Shown here: positions 14,662 to 24,950 of the stretch, piece by piece
How positions within the stretch are numbered: the stretch's first letter is position 1
How the letters are laid out: every line of letters starts with the position of its first letter
Assembly: GCA_037179515.1 (NCBI GenBank)
Contig: JAXCGZ010005717.1
Coordinates: forward strand, 1 to 64,000
Direction: 5' to 3'
Source: Halocaridina rubra
Lineage: Eukaryota; Arthropoda; Malacostraca; Decapoda; Atyidae
DNA length: 64,000 nucleotides
Position numbers and translations under genes: made by a program
Notes under the pieces: generated by a model
What the model saw: the letters and a program-made list of their open reading frames with translations, nothing else
Told to the model about the DNA's origin: nothing
Databases searched by the model: none

Positions 14662-17484
14662 TTAGTGATACTTATCGTACCTGTCCTTAAAACTATGGAT
14701 TGAGATAGCATTAACTACCTCCTCGCTTAGCGAATTCCAATTATCAACTACTCTTACACTGAAAAAGTATTTCCTTACATCCTGCAAACAAGTTTTCTTA
14801 CGAAGCTTCAAACTATGACCTCTAGTTCTAGAGCCAGCCATATCGAAATATCGATCCCTATCCACTCTATCATAACCATGAAGAAATTTAAAGACTGTCA
14901 CCATATCCCCCCTTACTCTTCTAGCTTCGAGTGATGGCAAGTCTAATTCCCTCAGCCTCTCATCATAACCGAGATTGCGTATTTCTGGCACCAGTTTCGT
15001 GGCATGTCTTTGAACTTTTTCAAGCTTAGCTATGTGCTTTTTCAAGTGCGGATTCCAAAAGGGGGTTGCATATTCGAGTTTTGGCCTCACATAGGTTACA
15101 TAAATATTTCTGAACATTTCCTTGTCCATGTGCCTGAAGGCTACCCTTACATTTGATAACAATGCATATGCTGCTCTTACTACGTCATTTATATGTATTT
15201 CTGGAGACAAATCTGCCAGTATGTTTACTCCTAGATCTCTCTCATTTTCTGTCTCTTGAAGTTGTACTCCAGCCACCGAGTAGTCAAGCTTGGGCCTTCT
15301 TGCACTTGTACCCATTCTCATTACCTTACATTTTGAGGTATTGAATTTCATTAGCCACTTTTCTGACCACTCATGCAGATTATTTAGATCCTCCTGAAGT
15401 TCTCTACCATTGTTCTCGTTTTTTACTTTCTTCACAATCTTTGCATCATCTGCAAACATATTCATGAATGAATTTACAGACTCTGGTAGGTCATTTACAT
15501 ATACAAGGAACAAAAGTGGCCCTAAAACTGAACCCTGTGGAACTCCACTACTAACTCTTCTCCATTCAGACACTGAGTGTCTTACTCTAACCCTCTGTTC
15601 CCTTCCTTCTAAGTAAGTTTTTATCCATTCCAAGACATTTCCACCTATTCTAGCCATTGATTGCAGCTTCCTAATAAGTCTCCCATGTGGAACAGTGTCA
15701 AACGCTTTCTGGAAGTCTAGGAATATGCAATCTGCCCAGCCCTCTCTTTCCTGTAAGATTTGGCTTACCTCATCATAAAATTCTAATAAGTTTGTTACTG
15801 ATGATCTTCCTTCTCTGAAGCCATGTTGCCTCACTGACAAAAAGTTGAAGGATTCCAAGTGAAGAGAGATATGTTTCCTTAGTAGTTTCTCCATAAGTTT
15901 GCAAACTATGGTGGTCAAGGAAACTGGTCTATAGTTCAGAGCCGTATCCCTCCTTCCCTTTTTGAAGATAGGTATCACATTTGCTTGTTTCCAGCATCTT
16001 GGAATCTCCCCCGACTCCAGTGACTCCTTAAATATGATACTTAGTGCCACTGATATTGTGTTTGCGCATTTTTTAAGCACATGAGGGGATATGTCATCAG
16101 GACCTGTAGCTTTATGAACATCTAAATCCATCAGCGCTTTGCATACCTCTGTGGCTGTAAGGTTGATGTTCTCTAATACCGGCCCTTGAGCTTCTATCAC
16201 TGCAATCTGAGGGGGTGGGGTATTTTCTACTGTAAATACTGACTGAAACTCCTTGTTCAATTCTTTGCAGATCTCTTCGTCCGTCTCAGTGATGCTTCCA
16301 TCCGCTCTCTTTAGCCTTAAAACCTGTTCTTTTACCTTCAGTTTTCCTCTGATAAAGCTGTGGAAAAGCTTGGGATTTTCTTTAGCCTTCCTGGTGATGT
16401 CCCTCTCATAATCTCTCTCTGCCTCTCTCCATTTACTTAGGTAGTCATTTCTTGCTCTTTTGTAGGTTTGCCAGGCATTTATGTTTTTTCTCCTCCTATA
16501 CCTTTTCCAGCATTTGTCTCTCCACTCCTTAGCTCTTTTACACCCATTATCGAACCATTTCTCTCTGGCATGAATTACACCTACTTTGGTGACAGGTATG
16601 CAGCAATCTACTATCTTCCCATATTTCTAACAAAAGATGTCATACATTTCTTGTACAGATTTGTTGTAAAATAAGGTTCTCCAGTCAATAACTGCAAAAA
16701 GCTCATTCATTTTGATGTAATCTCCTTTCGGATAGTTCCTCCTCATGTCCTCAGTGCCTCTACTCTCAGGAAGAATGTCTTCAATGATATACTCCATCAA
16801 CAACACACAGTGGTCACTCTTTCCAATTGGTGGTTCATACTCAATATTTTCAATATCCAACACATTATCTGTGAACACTAGATCAAGTAGTGATGGCTCA
16901 TCCCCACCCCTGGCTCTTGTTGGTTCCATTACATGTTGGTGTAGGAAATTCCCTTGTACGCAATCTAGGAATCTTGCCCCAAATGAGTCCTCACCACTGT
17001 GTGGGTCAAGATTTATCCAATCTATCTCTTTATGATTAAAGTCTCCCATAATCAAAATCCTACATTTTTTCTCCCGTGCCATGTTAACAACTGAGTTTAT
17101 GACTTCAATCGTACCTATATGACATTCCTCATAAATTTCAAGCCTATTTTGGTTCCTTGGTGGGTTGTATACAACAGTTATTATAATGCTCTCTGACCCA
17201 GTATTTATGCGAGCAACAAGAAATTCCCTGAACTCACTTTCTATAGCCAAGTTTATTTCTTCAACTTGAATCCTCTCACTTATGAGCAGTGCTATCCCTC
17301 CACCAGTCCTCTCAGATCTTTCGACCCTTAGTATTCTGAAGCCCTTAGGAAAAACTGTGACACTGTTTATGTCCTCACTCAACTTAGTCTCTGTAATTGC
17401 TACTATATCTGCCTTACTGTTGTGAATCCTATCTTTTAATTCTACTGCCTTACCAGCTAATCCATCAGCATTTGTGTATAACAA
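14662..17484 (-). pseudogene. CR1-like ORF2 of copy D (endonuclease-reverse transcriptase), one nonsense codon
   Basis: The frame encodes an apurinic-type endonuclease followed by reverse transcriptase and a C-terminal domain. Endonuclease motifs visible are TNADGL near the start, TETKL, GDFNHKEIDW and KSDHCVLL. RT motifs are NYRPVSLT, DFQKAFDTVPHG (motif A), SSGVPQGSVLGPLLF (motif B) and MFADDAKI (motif C). A G-to-T change on the sense strand makes a stop near 16628, where copy E reads Glu, splitting the protein into about 285 residues and an RT-bearing part. ORF2 begins a few bases after the ORF1 stop in another frame, with no clear ATG; its open frame extends back over the end of ORF1, so it may be translated by reinitiation. 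Both halves stay in the same frame. Confidence 0.85.
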
Positions 17485-17486
17485 TC

Positions 17487-18567
17487 TTAATGAGGCCCCA
17501 TCCCCTGATCTTCTGTCATTATCTTCTTTATCTCCCCTTTGTCTGGAAGTATTCTGTAACGAAAATTTTTCTTCTCTTCTTCATTTCTTTCATCATTTAA
17601 CCTTCTTGCCTCTTGCAACAAGTTTTTGATCTTTCCCATCTCTTCCTGTGTTCTGTATCGTCTAATGAACACTTCTTTGCATTCTTGAAGGTCTTTTAGA
17701 CTTTTTTTTTCTCAACAATATTTCCCTACATGTCTCCCCTCTCTCAAAGGTTACTTTTGTTGGTCTCGGCTTTCCTTCCCTCGAATATTTACCTAGTTGG
17801 TGTATGTTTACAATATCCTCAGGACCACATACTACTCCAAGCTTTCTTATCAGGTCTACAACGTTAGCTTTATTTTCTTCAAGTCTCCCCTGCCATGTTG
17901 GCTCCTGGGATTCACTTATGCCTGAGATTACCACTGTCTTCTCCTTATCAAGTGCCTGTCTGATGAGTGGGTTTGCCCTTTCCATCATAACGTCTTTCAT
18001 TTTTTCGATTACTGTCTCTTTATAGTCAACTGTTTGTATGTTTTCCAGTGCCACCACCTTTACAGCCTCTTTTACTGCCACATTCCCCTTTAGTGCATCA
18101 GCAAAGGACGTTTTCATGGCATCATTTTCCATATTCAGCTCCTGGAACTCTTTTCTGATCTGTTCAATGTTTTCCTTAATCTGAACATTCCAAGCAGCAA
18201 TCTCGTCTCTCCCAGAAGAGAGCAGTGAACTAACATCTAATTCCTTTAGGTTGTCATTCAGCTGTTTGTTTTTATCTTCTTGTTTAGAAATTCTAGATTC
18301 TAGTTGACTCTTTTCCCCTTCCAGCTTCTTTATTCTTTTTTCTAGTTCCTTTCTCTCCTGCCCTTGTGCTTTATTTGCTTCCTCCAAAGATCTTATTTGT
18401 TCTCTGAGTGTTTCATTCTTTTTCATTTCTCCATCCATATTCCGAATTTTATCATCAAGGCTTATAACCATTTCCTCTAACTTCTTGATTCTCTGTTTGA
18501 GTCCCCTGATGACTACCCCTTCTCCCGACCCATGGGTGGGAGAGGTTTGGGACAGAGATGGCTTCAT
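17487..18567 (-). pseudogene. CR1-like ORF1 of copy D (coiled-coil RNA-binding protein), one frameshift
   Basis: The protein starts at an ATG at 18567 (MKPSLSQTSPTHG). Its first half, about residues 20-110, is a heptad-rich coiled coil full of Lys and Glu. The second half carries a basic region with LEENKANVVDLIRKLG and a conserved Lys/Arg-rich end, as in ORF1 proteins that coat LINE RNA. An extra T in a T-run at 17702-17710, compared with copy E, shifts the frame near residue 285. The remaining 60 codons (17487-17672) are open in the shifted frame. Confidence 0.8.
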
Positions 18568-19360
18568 TTTTATGTTCTCCCTCTCACGGAATATAGAAAG
18601 AAGACGAGAAAGAGGAAAAAAAAGAAAAGAGAAAAACTTCTAATTTAGCTTCACACAGAATTTTTATATCTCCATATAAGTGCTATTTAGTGACTCAGTT
18701 TGTCTCCTTTCTGGTAACACACATCTTAACTTAAAAACTTGACCATGGTAATTTAAGTATAAAAGAAAAAGAAAAACAAAAGTCAAACCTGAAGGAAAAT
18801 TCGAATTTGTGTTTGAGGTGGCACCCACCTGCTTCTGTTATATATTCTTCCTAACTGATAAACTGACTTGCTAACCAAGATATGTTATCACGGGATTTAG
18901 ACTTTACATTTAACTCAATATATATACAAAATAGCAAAATAGTAAAAGAGAAAGCTAAAAGAAAAGCAAAAAAAAATGAAGAAAATAAGACTGCTGTACT
19001 ACTTGGCCACTTAACTCAGTACTGTTGACAGGTGGGTATTTGGTAATTTATTTTTTTTTTATTATTCAATTTTTTCGTGTATCAAACTAACTAACTAGTT
19101 AATATAAATGGGAAGGATACTGATTTTAACAATATATAGAACCACAGGATCAGGTAAAACGGCTTAAGAGCTTTCCCCAGTTTACACAAAAAATTAGGTA
19201 ATGTGATGTGATGGCTCCACCTCTGGCAACTCTTCTAGATTTCCCTCAAGGCAGAACTGGACGGCAGCTTCTCTCTCTTCCTCACGAAAAAGTTCTCAAT
19301 TTTTTTTTCAATTAATATGAACAGTCTCGTCTTACAACAAATATAAGTTTTTGTACTCAC

Positions 19361-20232
19361 TGTCTTGAATATATTTCAAGACAGTTTATTTCTACGTACA
19401 TTATGTAAGTGTTATTTTGCATATAGTTTCGTTTATTGTAACGTAAGTGCATGAATGTATACTTTTAGGCTTAGCATGTATACTTATTAAGTTCTATCAT
19501 GTATACATGTATATTCGTATGTATAATGTGTAGTTTGTTAGGGAGGCTGGCCGTAGAAGACGTGGAGAAAGGAATGTAGGTCACTAATGGATTTTAGCCA
19601 TTAACCCTTCACCTCCTTGATAACGCTTATTGCATCGCCTCGTTGAACAAAGAACTGTTGTAAGCAAGTCATAACTCAACTTAGTCCTAGTACCAAGGAC
19701 CCCGACAAACTAGAGGAATTTGTGGGACTTTCTTATAAAGTTAGTTGCCGTCGTGAGATGCTACGGGGCACTCATGTTTGTTGTTCTCGTGGGGCGTTAC
19801 GAGACATTCAAGTAGAAGATACGTTTTTGATTCGGAGTCCCGTGATTGCTGACGACATCAGGGTTATCCGGACAGATAAGTACAGAGTTATTATATTTCT
19901 AACAATATTTATAACTACGTGTGAGGGACAGAATGAGCTCATTTAATTGAACACTCGTAGGTAGAATGTATGTTAGAAAATGTATTATTCTGTATGAGGA
20001 AGTTTTAATTTAAGGTGAGGAGAGTTTATTTAAATATTCACATATCAGCAGTTCATAAACCCCCATATAAAATATTTGCATGTATGTTTATGCATGTAAT
20101 ATTAATTATATTTTATTGGCAGAGGATTTAATTTTGAGATCGTGGTAAGCCTCTACTGAAGCCGTGTTAGGATTTCCGAATTTAGGGGGTTATAAGATCG
20201 AAGGGTAAATAACACACAGGAAATCCTCCACA
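19361..20232 (+). repeat. 5' LTR of the BEL/Pao element
   Basis: 872 bases, TG...CA, with no difference from the 3' LTR found by eye. It opens with a perfect 9-bp inverted repeat TGTCTTGAA/TTCAAGACA around TATAT. A 74-codon open frame inside it is present in both LTRs and is not regarded as a gene. Confidence 0.93.
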
Positions 20233-20237
20233 GCTTT

Positions 20238-20254
20238 TGGTCCTTCGAACCGGA
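20238..20254 (+). promoter_or_regulatory. primer binding site, probably for tRNA-Tyr
   Basis: TGGTCCTTCGAACCGGA begins five bases after the 5' LTR. Its reverse complement ends in GGTTCGAAGGACCA, which agrees with the 3' end of animal tRNA-Tyr (..CCGGCTCGAAGGACCA) with one C/T difference. The tRNA identity is from memory and should be checked. Confidence 0.6.
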
Positions 20255-20980
20255 TGAGAATTGGTGTGGTAATGGTGAAAATAGTGTACATTTTATATAA
20301 GCTCCCACCTTGTAAGAAGTTAGTGTAAAACTCTACGGTTAAAATCGTCCACATTTCAGCGAAAACAGGGAGGAGCATTGTATGTATTTGCATGAATATT
20401 GCAAATATACCTTTGAAATTTAAGTGGTTGTTGAAATAAATAAGAGAATCCATTTCCCACGTGGATAAAGCGTTTCTCTATCTGTGGAAACGAAATATAC
20501 TTTCGTAGTAGAGCGTCCATTAAGTAATTTGGATATTAGTACCCAATTTCGGCTGGGTGAACAGTGGTGTTTAGGGATTTGTGTGTTTACATATTTCCCA
20601 TTTAACGATATCTAGAATGTCGTATTGATTCCTTTGTTTACGTAAATAAACAGAAGGTAGTGACCCACCTACTGCTAGGTGCACAGTGTCGTTTGAGGAA
20701 CAGTGTGGTTTGCATTACACTTTCCATTTACTGTTGCTGACTTAACAGTGTCGTTTAACTGATGAAAAGTGTGTTTTACACTTTGAGGATTGGCGTCATA
20801 ATTGACGGAATTAAATAATTGTATGTTATTATCTTGAGATTTGGAAGATTGTCCTTTGATACTCTTTACAGAGTGATTGTTTGTTGCATTGTGGATGCAT
20901 AAAGAAGATCGTGGATTCTTTGATGATAAAATTGCATCAACTATTTGTTTGTTGTTTTATGTTCTATTTGCTTTCTCAAT

Positions 20981-23809
20981 ATGTCGGTTAAACCTGAGGC
21001 ATTAAAACGCCTTCGGGAATTGGTTCAACGTGATTGTGTTCAGTGTCAAACAGAACTTGCCAAAGATGATGAGACACTTGTTGTTACTTATTTAGAAAGA
21101 TGTCATCATACGCTAACAGAAAGATTTGGAAGATATGATAGGAAATATGAAGAATATGTCGAGAATAAGCCCCTTAAAAGGGATTCTGAAGAGGAGGATA
21201 CAGAACATGACAATCTAGCTGAAACAGTAAATAATATTAGCTTAGCTGTCCTAGAACGGATTCGTAAGTTAGGAACTATGAAGAGTACTAGAGCTCCTAG
21301 TTCTGAGAGTTCAAGCCTCCCCAGTGGGCAACCCACACCGAAATTTCCTGAAGTAAAAATACCACAGTTCTCTGGAAACTATGATGAATGGCACGAGTTT
21401 TGGGATACGTTCGATAGTTTAGTACATAGTACTTCTATGGCAACTATGACAAAGTTTACAATCTTAAGAAATGCCCTTAAAGGAGATGCAAAAGACACCA
21501 TAAAGGGATATCCTGTTACTAGTGAGAGTTATGATGAATGCATTCAACAGCTACAAGCTGTTTATGCCAGCAAGAACAGAATTGTACGAAATTTAATGAG
21601 GAAATTGGTAAAGTTACCAACTCCTTCTTCTCATTATTCATCACTTTTTAAGTTCAAGCAGGAAGTAGAAGGCATTACTCGAAGTCTGAAAAATTATAGA
21701 GACATGAAGAACACTGATTGGGTGTTTTCAGAACTCGTGATGATGAAATTGCCAAAAGATGTTGAGAACTGGATTAGCATAAAAATAGACACAAAATATC
21801 CTACATATGAAACCCTCTTGAAGGAACTGGGAAAATATGTATATCATATAGAGGGCAACAATACTAAAGGTAACACAAAGGGTGAGACCCAAACTTACCA
21901 GAGAAATGAGACCCAGTCCTATAAAAAGAATATGGGTAGTTATGGTGCTACTGCAAATGTAGTAAATAGTAAAACAGAATGTGTATTCTGTGGTTGGCAA
22001 GATCATAAGTCTGAACAGTGTAATAAAGTAGTAAGCATAAATGAACGCAGAGACAAATTGAGAAACAATAACAAATGTCTGAGATGTACTCAGTCAGGGC
22101 ATTATGCAAATGAATGTTACACTCAGTTAAAGTGTAAGAAGTGTAAGAAAAATGGTCATCACGCAGCCTTGTGTTATGAACAAGAGTCAAAATATCGTAG
22201 AAGGTTTGAAGAACCTACATTTCTGAATGAACAGTCAGGAAATGGTTCAAATTTAGATGAGTCAAACAATGTGCAAGAACATTCTGACTCCGAAAAGGAC
22301 AAGAAACATGTTGGTGTGATGACTATGAAGGCAGTACAAAGGCAAATGGTGAAGACGAGTTTACCTTCATGTGCTCTGCCTACTGCAAGTGGAAAAATAA
22401 GCAGCTCAAAGGGAAATCTTTGGGTAAATACTAGGTTATTCTTTGATACAGGTTCCCAGTGTTCCTTTATAACTAGAGAATTAGCTGAAAGGCTTAAATT
22501 AAGCCCAGTAGATGAAATGTCTATTGGTATTGATGCTTTTCATTCTGAGACAAAGAAAGGAAGTTTTCCTGTCGTAAATGTAGTTATCAAATTGGGGAAA
22601 AGAAGAGCCAGGGTTAAATTACTCGTAGTTGATGACATGGTAATTAGCATCCACACTCCAGGACTAGCAAAGGCTGCAAATGTGTTAAAGTCTAATGGTC
22701 ACAAGTTGGCTGATGAAGATATTTATAGTGATGTGCTGGAGAACATTGGCATTGTTATTGGTGCCTTACATTTTAGTCAGTTTGTTAGTGGTATTAACAA
22801 GTGGGATGTTTATACTTTGATGGAAACACCAGGTGGTGTTATGTTGTATGGCCATATTCCTCATGATACTCAACATGGATCCAGTAGTGTACAAAACCAA
22901 CTTGTTATGCGAGTAGGAACACAGTTATTGCCTACTACAACACATGAGTTGATTGATGAGGCCATAAAGCCAGTTAATAAGTTGTTGATTAAAGAGGCCA
23001 TAGAGCCTGTTAATAAGTTGTTGATTGAAGAGGCGATAGAGCCTGATAATAAGTTGTTGATTGAAGAGGCCATGGTGCCTGTTAATAAGTTGCTGATTGC
23101 AGAGGCCATAGAGCCTGTTTATAAGTTGTGGGAGCCAGAGAGTATTGGAGTAAAGCAAGAAGTGCGTTACGAAGATAAAACTACACTTAGAAGTTTTACA
23201 GATTCCGTTCCCTTGAAGCCTATCCACACTCCTCTCCTACACAATTTTCAGAGTGCCTTTGGACAAATGAAGTCTCTAATAGAACAGTTGGAGGAAATAT
23301 TGGAGAATGTTCATGTGGGTAATTTGTTGGATGCTTGTACCAGTGAAGAGACACAGTATGATATATGCAATACTGCAGATGTAGAGTGGGAAAAGGCCAA
23401 AATATCACTGCAAGCATTGAATTCCAACAATGCAAGACCTCAAAGGGTACTGGATCAGCGACTTTCTAAAGAATCTAGATCTCCTAACGTATCAATCTTT
23501 AGTTTAATCTGGAATATAAATACAGACAAGTTGTCGTTGAAAGGTCTGAAGGCTAGAGATGAAGTGCTGACCAAACAGAAACATCTGTCACTGGTGGGTA
23601 TATTTTTGGACCCCTTAGGTCTAATATCACCCTTACTAAGAAGAGGGAAAATTCTTATTCAGAGAGCTTGGTCTGAAAAGCTCTCATGGGAATATCTGTT
23701 GTCAGAAGTATACGAAGAGGAATCATCAAATTATGAAAGATATGAACGTCAAGCTGCCCAAAGGGTTAAAGAATTGTGGGCACGCTTAATCATTGATGAT
23801 AAATTGTAG
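20981..23809 (+). CDS. BEL/Pao Gag-protease polyprotein, 942 residues
   Basis: The likely start is ATG at 20981 (MSVKPEALKRL); the frame is open slightly upstream without an ATG. Residues about 115-260 are the BEL/Pao Gag domain (DUF1759), with FPEVKIPQFSGNYDEWHEFW. Residues about 333-393 hold CCHC zinc knuckles (CLRCTQSGHYANEC, CKKCKKNGHHAALC). An aspartic protease follows with LFFDTGSQCSF near residue 488. Residues about 657-717 are five 12-residue repeats. The last ~110 residues, with SLIWNIN and GIFLDPLGLISPL, resemble the start of the Pao A17 peptidase region that normally follows RT. The RT palm, RNase H and integrase are absent, so an internal deletion fused protease to post-RT sequence in frame. 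The frame is fully open, so the protein could still be made and supply particles in trans. Confidence 0.88.
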   Translation: MSVKPEALKRLRELVQRDCVQCQTELAKDDETLVVTYLERCHHTLTERFGRYDRKYEEYVENKPLKRDSEEEDTEHDNLAETVNNISLAVLERIRKLGTMKSTRAPSSESSSLPSGQPTPKFPEVKIPQFSGNYDEWHEFWDTFDSLVHSTSMATMTKFTILRNALKGDAKDTIKGYPVTSESYDECIQQLQAVYASKNRIVRNLMRKLVKLPTPSSHYSSLFKFKQEVEGITRSLKNYRDMKNTDWVFSELVMMKLPKDVENWISIKIDTKYPTYETLLKELGKYVYHIEGNNTKGNTKGETQTYQRNETQSYKKNMGSYGATANVVNSKTECVFCGWQDHKSEQCNKVVSINERRDKLRNNNKCLRCTQSGHYANECYTQLKCKKCKKNGHHAALCYEQESKYRRRFEEPTFLNEQSGNGSNLDESNNVQEHSDSEKDKKHVGVMTMKAVQRQMVKTSLPSCALPTASGKISSSKGNLWVNTRLFFDTGSQCSFITRELAERLKLSPVDEMSIGIDAFHSETKKGSFPVVNVVIKLGKRRARVKLLVVDDMVISIHTPGLAKAANVLKSNGHKLADEDIYSDVLENIGIVIGALHFSQFVSGINKWDVYTLMETPGGVMLYGHIPHDTQHGSSSVQNQLVMRVGTQLLPTTTHELIDEAIKPVNKLLIKEAIEPVNKLLIEEAIEPDNKLLIEEAMVPVNKLLIAEAIEPVYKLWEPESIGVKQEVRYEDKTTLRSFTDSVPLKPIHTPLLHNFQSAFGQMKSLIEQLEEILENVHVGNLLDACTSEETQYDICNTADVEWEKAKISLQALNSNNARPQRVLDQRLSKESRSPNVSIFSLIWNINTDKLSLKGLKARDEVLTKQKHLSLVGIFLDPLGLISPLLRRGKILIQRAWSEKLSWEYLLSEVYEEESSNYERYERQAAQRVKELWARLIIDDKL
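22950..23130 (+). repeat. 36-bp tandem repeat in the Gag-protease frame
   Basis: Five units of 36 bp encode variants of EEAIEPVNKLLI. The period is a multiple of three, so copy-number change keeps the frame. The last unit is diverged (VYKLWEPES). Confidence 0.85.
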
Positions 23810-23842
23810 TACTGATGGGGAGACCCTCCATTTTTTCCTTTT

Positions 23843-23857
23843 TGGAGGGGCCCAGGA
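23843..23857 (+). promoter_or_regulatory. polypurine-tract-like sequence before the 3' LTR
   Basis: TGGAGGGGCCCAGGA directly precedes the TG of the 3' LTR. It is purine-rich but broken by CCC, so it is an imperfect plus-strand priming site. Confidence 0.5.
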
Positions 23858-24729
23858 TGTCTTGAATATATTTCAAGACAGTTTATTTCTACGTACATTA
23901 TGTAAGTGTTATTTTGCATATAGTTTCGTTTATTGTAACGTAAGTGCATGAATGTATACTTTTAGGCTTAGCATGTATACTTATTAAGTTCTATCATGTA
24001 TACATGTATATTCGTATGTATAATGTGTAGTTTGTTAGGGAGGCTGGCCGTAGAAGACGTGGAGAAAGGAATGTAGGTCACTAATGGATTTTAGCCATTA
24101 ACCCTTCACCTCCTTGATAACGCTTATTGCATCGCCTCGTTGAACAAAGAACTGTTGTAAGCAAGTCATAACTCAACTTAGTCCTAGTACCAAGGACCCC
24201 GACAAACTAGAGGAATTTGTGGGACTTTCTTATAAAGTTAGTTGCCGTCGTGAGATGCTACGGGGCACTCATGTTTGTTGTTCTCGTGGGGCGTTACGAG
24301 ACATTCAAGTAGAAGATACGTTTTTGATTCGGAGTCCCGTGATTGCTGACGACATCAGGGTTATCCGGACAGATAAGTACAGAGTTATTATATTTCTAAC
24401 AATATTTATAACTACGTGTGAGGGACAGAATGAGCTCATTTAATTGAACACTCGTAGGTAGAATGTATGTTAGAAAATGTATTATTCTGTATGAGGAAGT
24501 TTTAATTTAAGGTGAGGAGAGTTTATTTAAATATTCACATATCAGCAGTTCATAAACCCCCATATAAAATATTTGCATGTATGTTTATGCATGTAATATT
24601 AATTATATTTTATTGGCAGAGGATTTAATTTTGAGATCGTGGTAAGCCTCTACTGAAGCCGTGTTAGGATTTCCGAATTTAGGGGGTTATAAGATCGAAG
24701 GGTAAATAACACACAGGAAATCCTCCACA
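23858..24729 (+). repeat. 3' LTR of the BEL/Pao element
   Basis: 872 bases, matching the 5' LTR at every compared position, followed by the target duplication CTCAC. Confidence 0.93.
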
Positions 24730-24734
24730 CTCAC

Positions 24735-24850
24735 AATACTCTGTAGGATTTTAGATTTATGGAAATTATGGTAAAGTTTTCCACTAAGCACTTAGTCACT
24801 CGAAACAGTTAAAAATTTAAGAGGAGCAATTCCGTGTGTCACTGAACGCG
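24735..24850 (-). other. probable 5' end of LINE copy D beyond the LTR insertion
   Basis: This 116-bp piece lies between the BEL/Pao target duplication and a short (GT)n at the tail of copy E. By the pattern of all other junctions it should be the 5' end of copy D. No second copy of this sequence exists in the window to prove it. Confidence 0.4.
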
Positions 24851-24950
24851 CGGTGTGTGTGATTACCTAATTGTGATTACCTAATTGTGTTTACGGGAAA
24901 GAGCCCAAAGCTCGTATCTTCCCGTCTCCTGATCGGTTCCATTTTTAGAC

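Larger units (their letters stand above)
14571..19360 (-). mobile_element. CR1-like LINE copy D (nearly full length, split by an LTR element)
   Basis: This is the longest copy. On the minus strand it has a 5' UTR (about 19360-18568), ORF1, ORF2, and a 3' UTR with a stem-loop at 14604-14636 followed by tandem tail units. The BEL/Pao element 19361-24729 interrupts its 5' region. The sequence 24735-24850 beyond that element may be the rest of the 5' end, because it runs to a (GT)n adjoining the tail of copy E exactly as other copies do. That would give an element of about 4.9 kb. Both ORFs carry one disabling change each, so the copy is probably not active on its own. Confidence 0.85.
19361..24729 (+). 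mobile_element. complete non-autonomous BEL/Pao LTR retrotransposon
   Basis: The element is 5369 bp, bounded by two 872-bp LTRs that start TG and end CA. The 5-bp target duplication CTCAC stands at 19356-19360 and 24730-24734. It has a primer binding site, one long open frame with Gag, zinc knuckles and protease, and a purine-rich tract before the 3' LTR. BEL/Pao elements normally also encode reverse transcriptase, RNase H and integrase in a longer polyprotein. Here those are missing and the frame passes from protease to a short piece resembling the region after RT. The LTRs match by eye with a constant offset of 4497, so insertion was recent. It interrupts LINE copy D. Confidence 0.92.

Noticed and set aside
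15153..15655. Plus-strand open frames repeated across all minus-strand LINE copies
   Set aside because: They are antisense shadows of conserved ORF2 segments and recur only because the LINE recurs.
19722..19946. 74-residue open frame repeated at 24219-24443
   Set aside because: It lies inside both LTRs and is duplicated only because the LTRs match. It has no recognisable domain.
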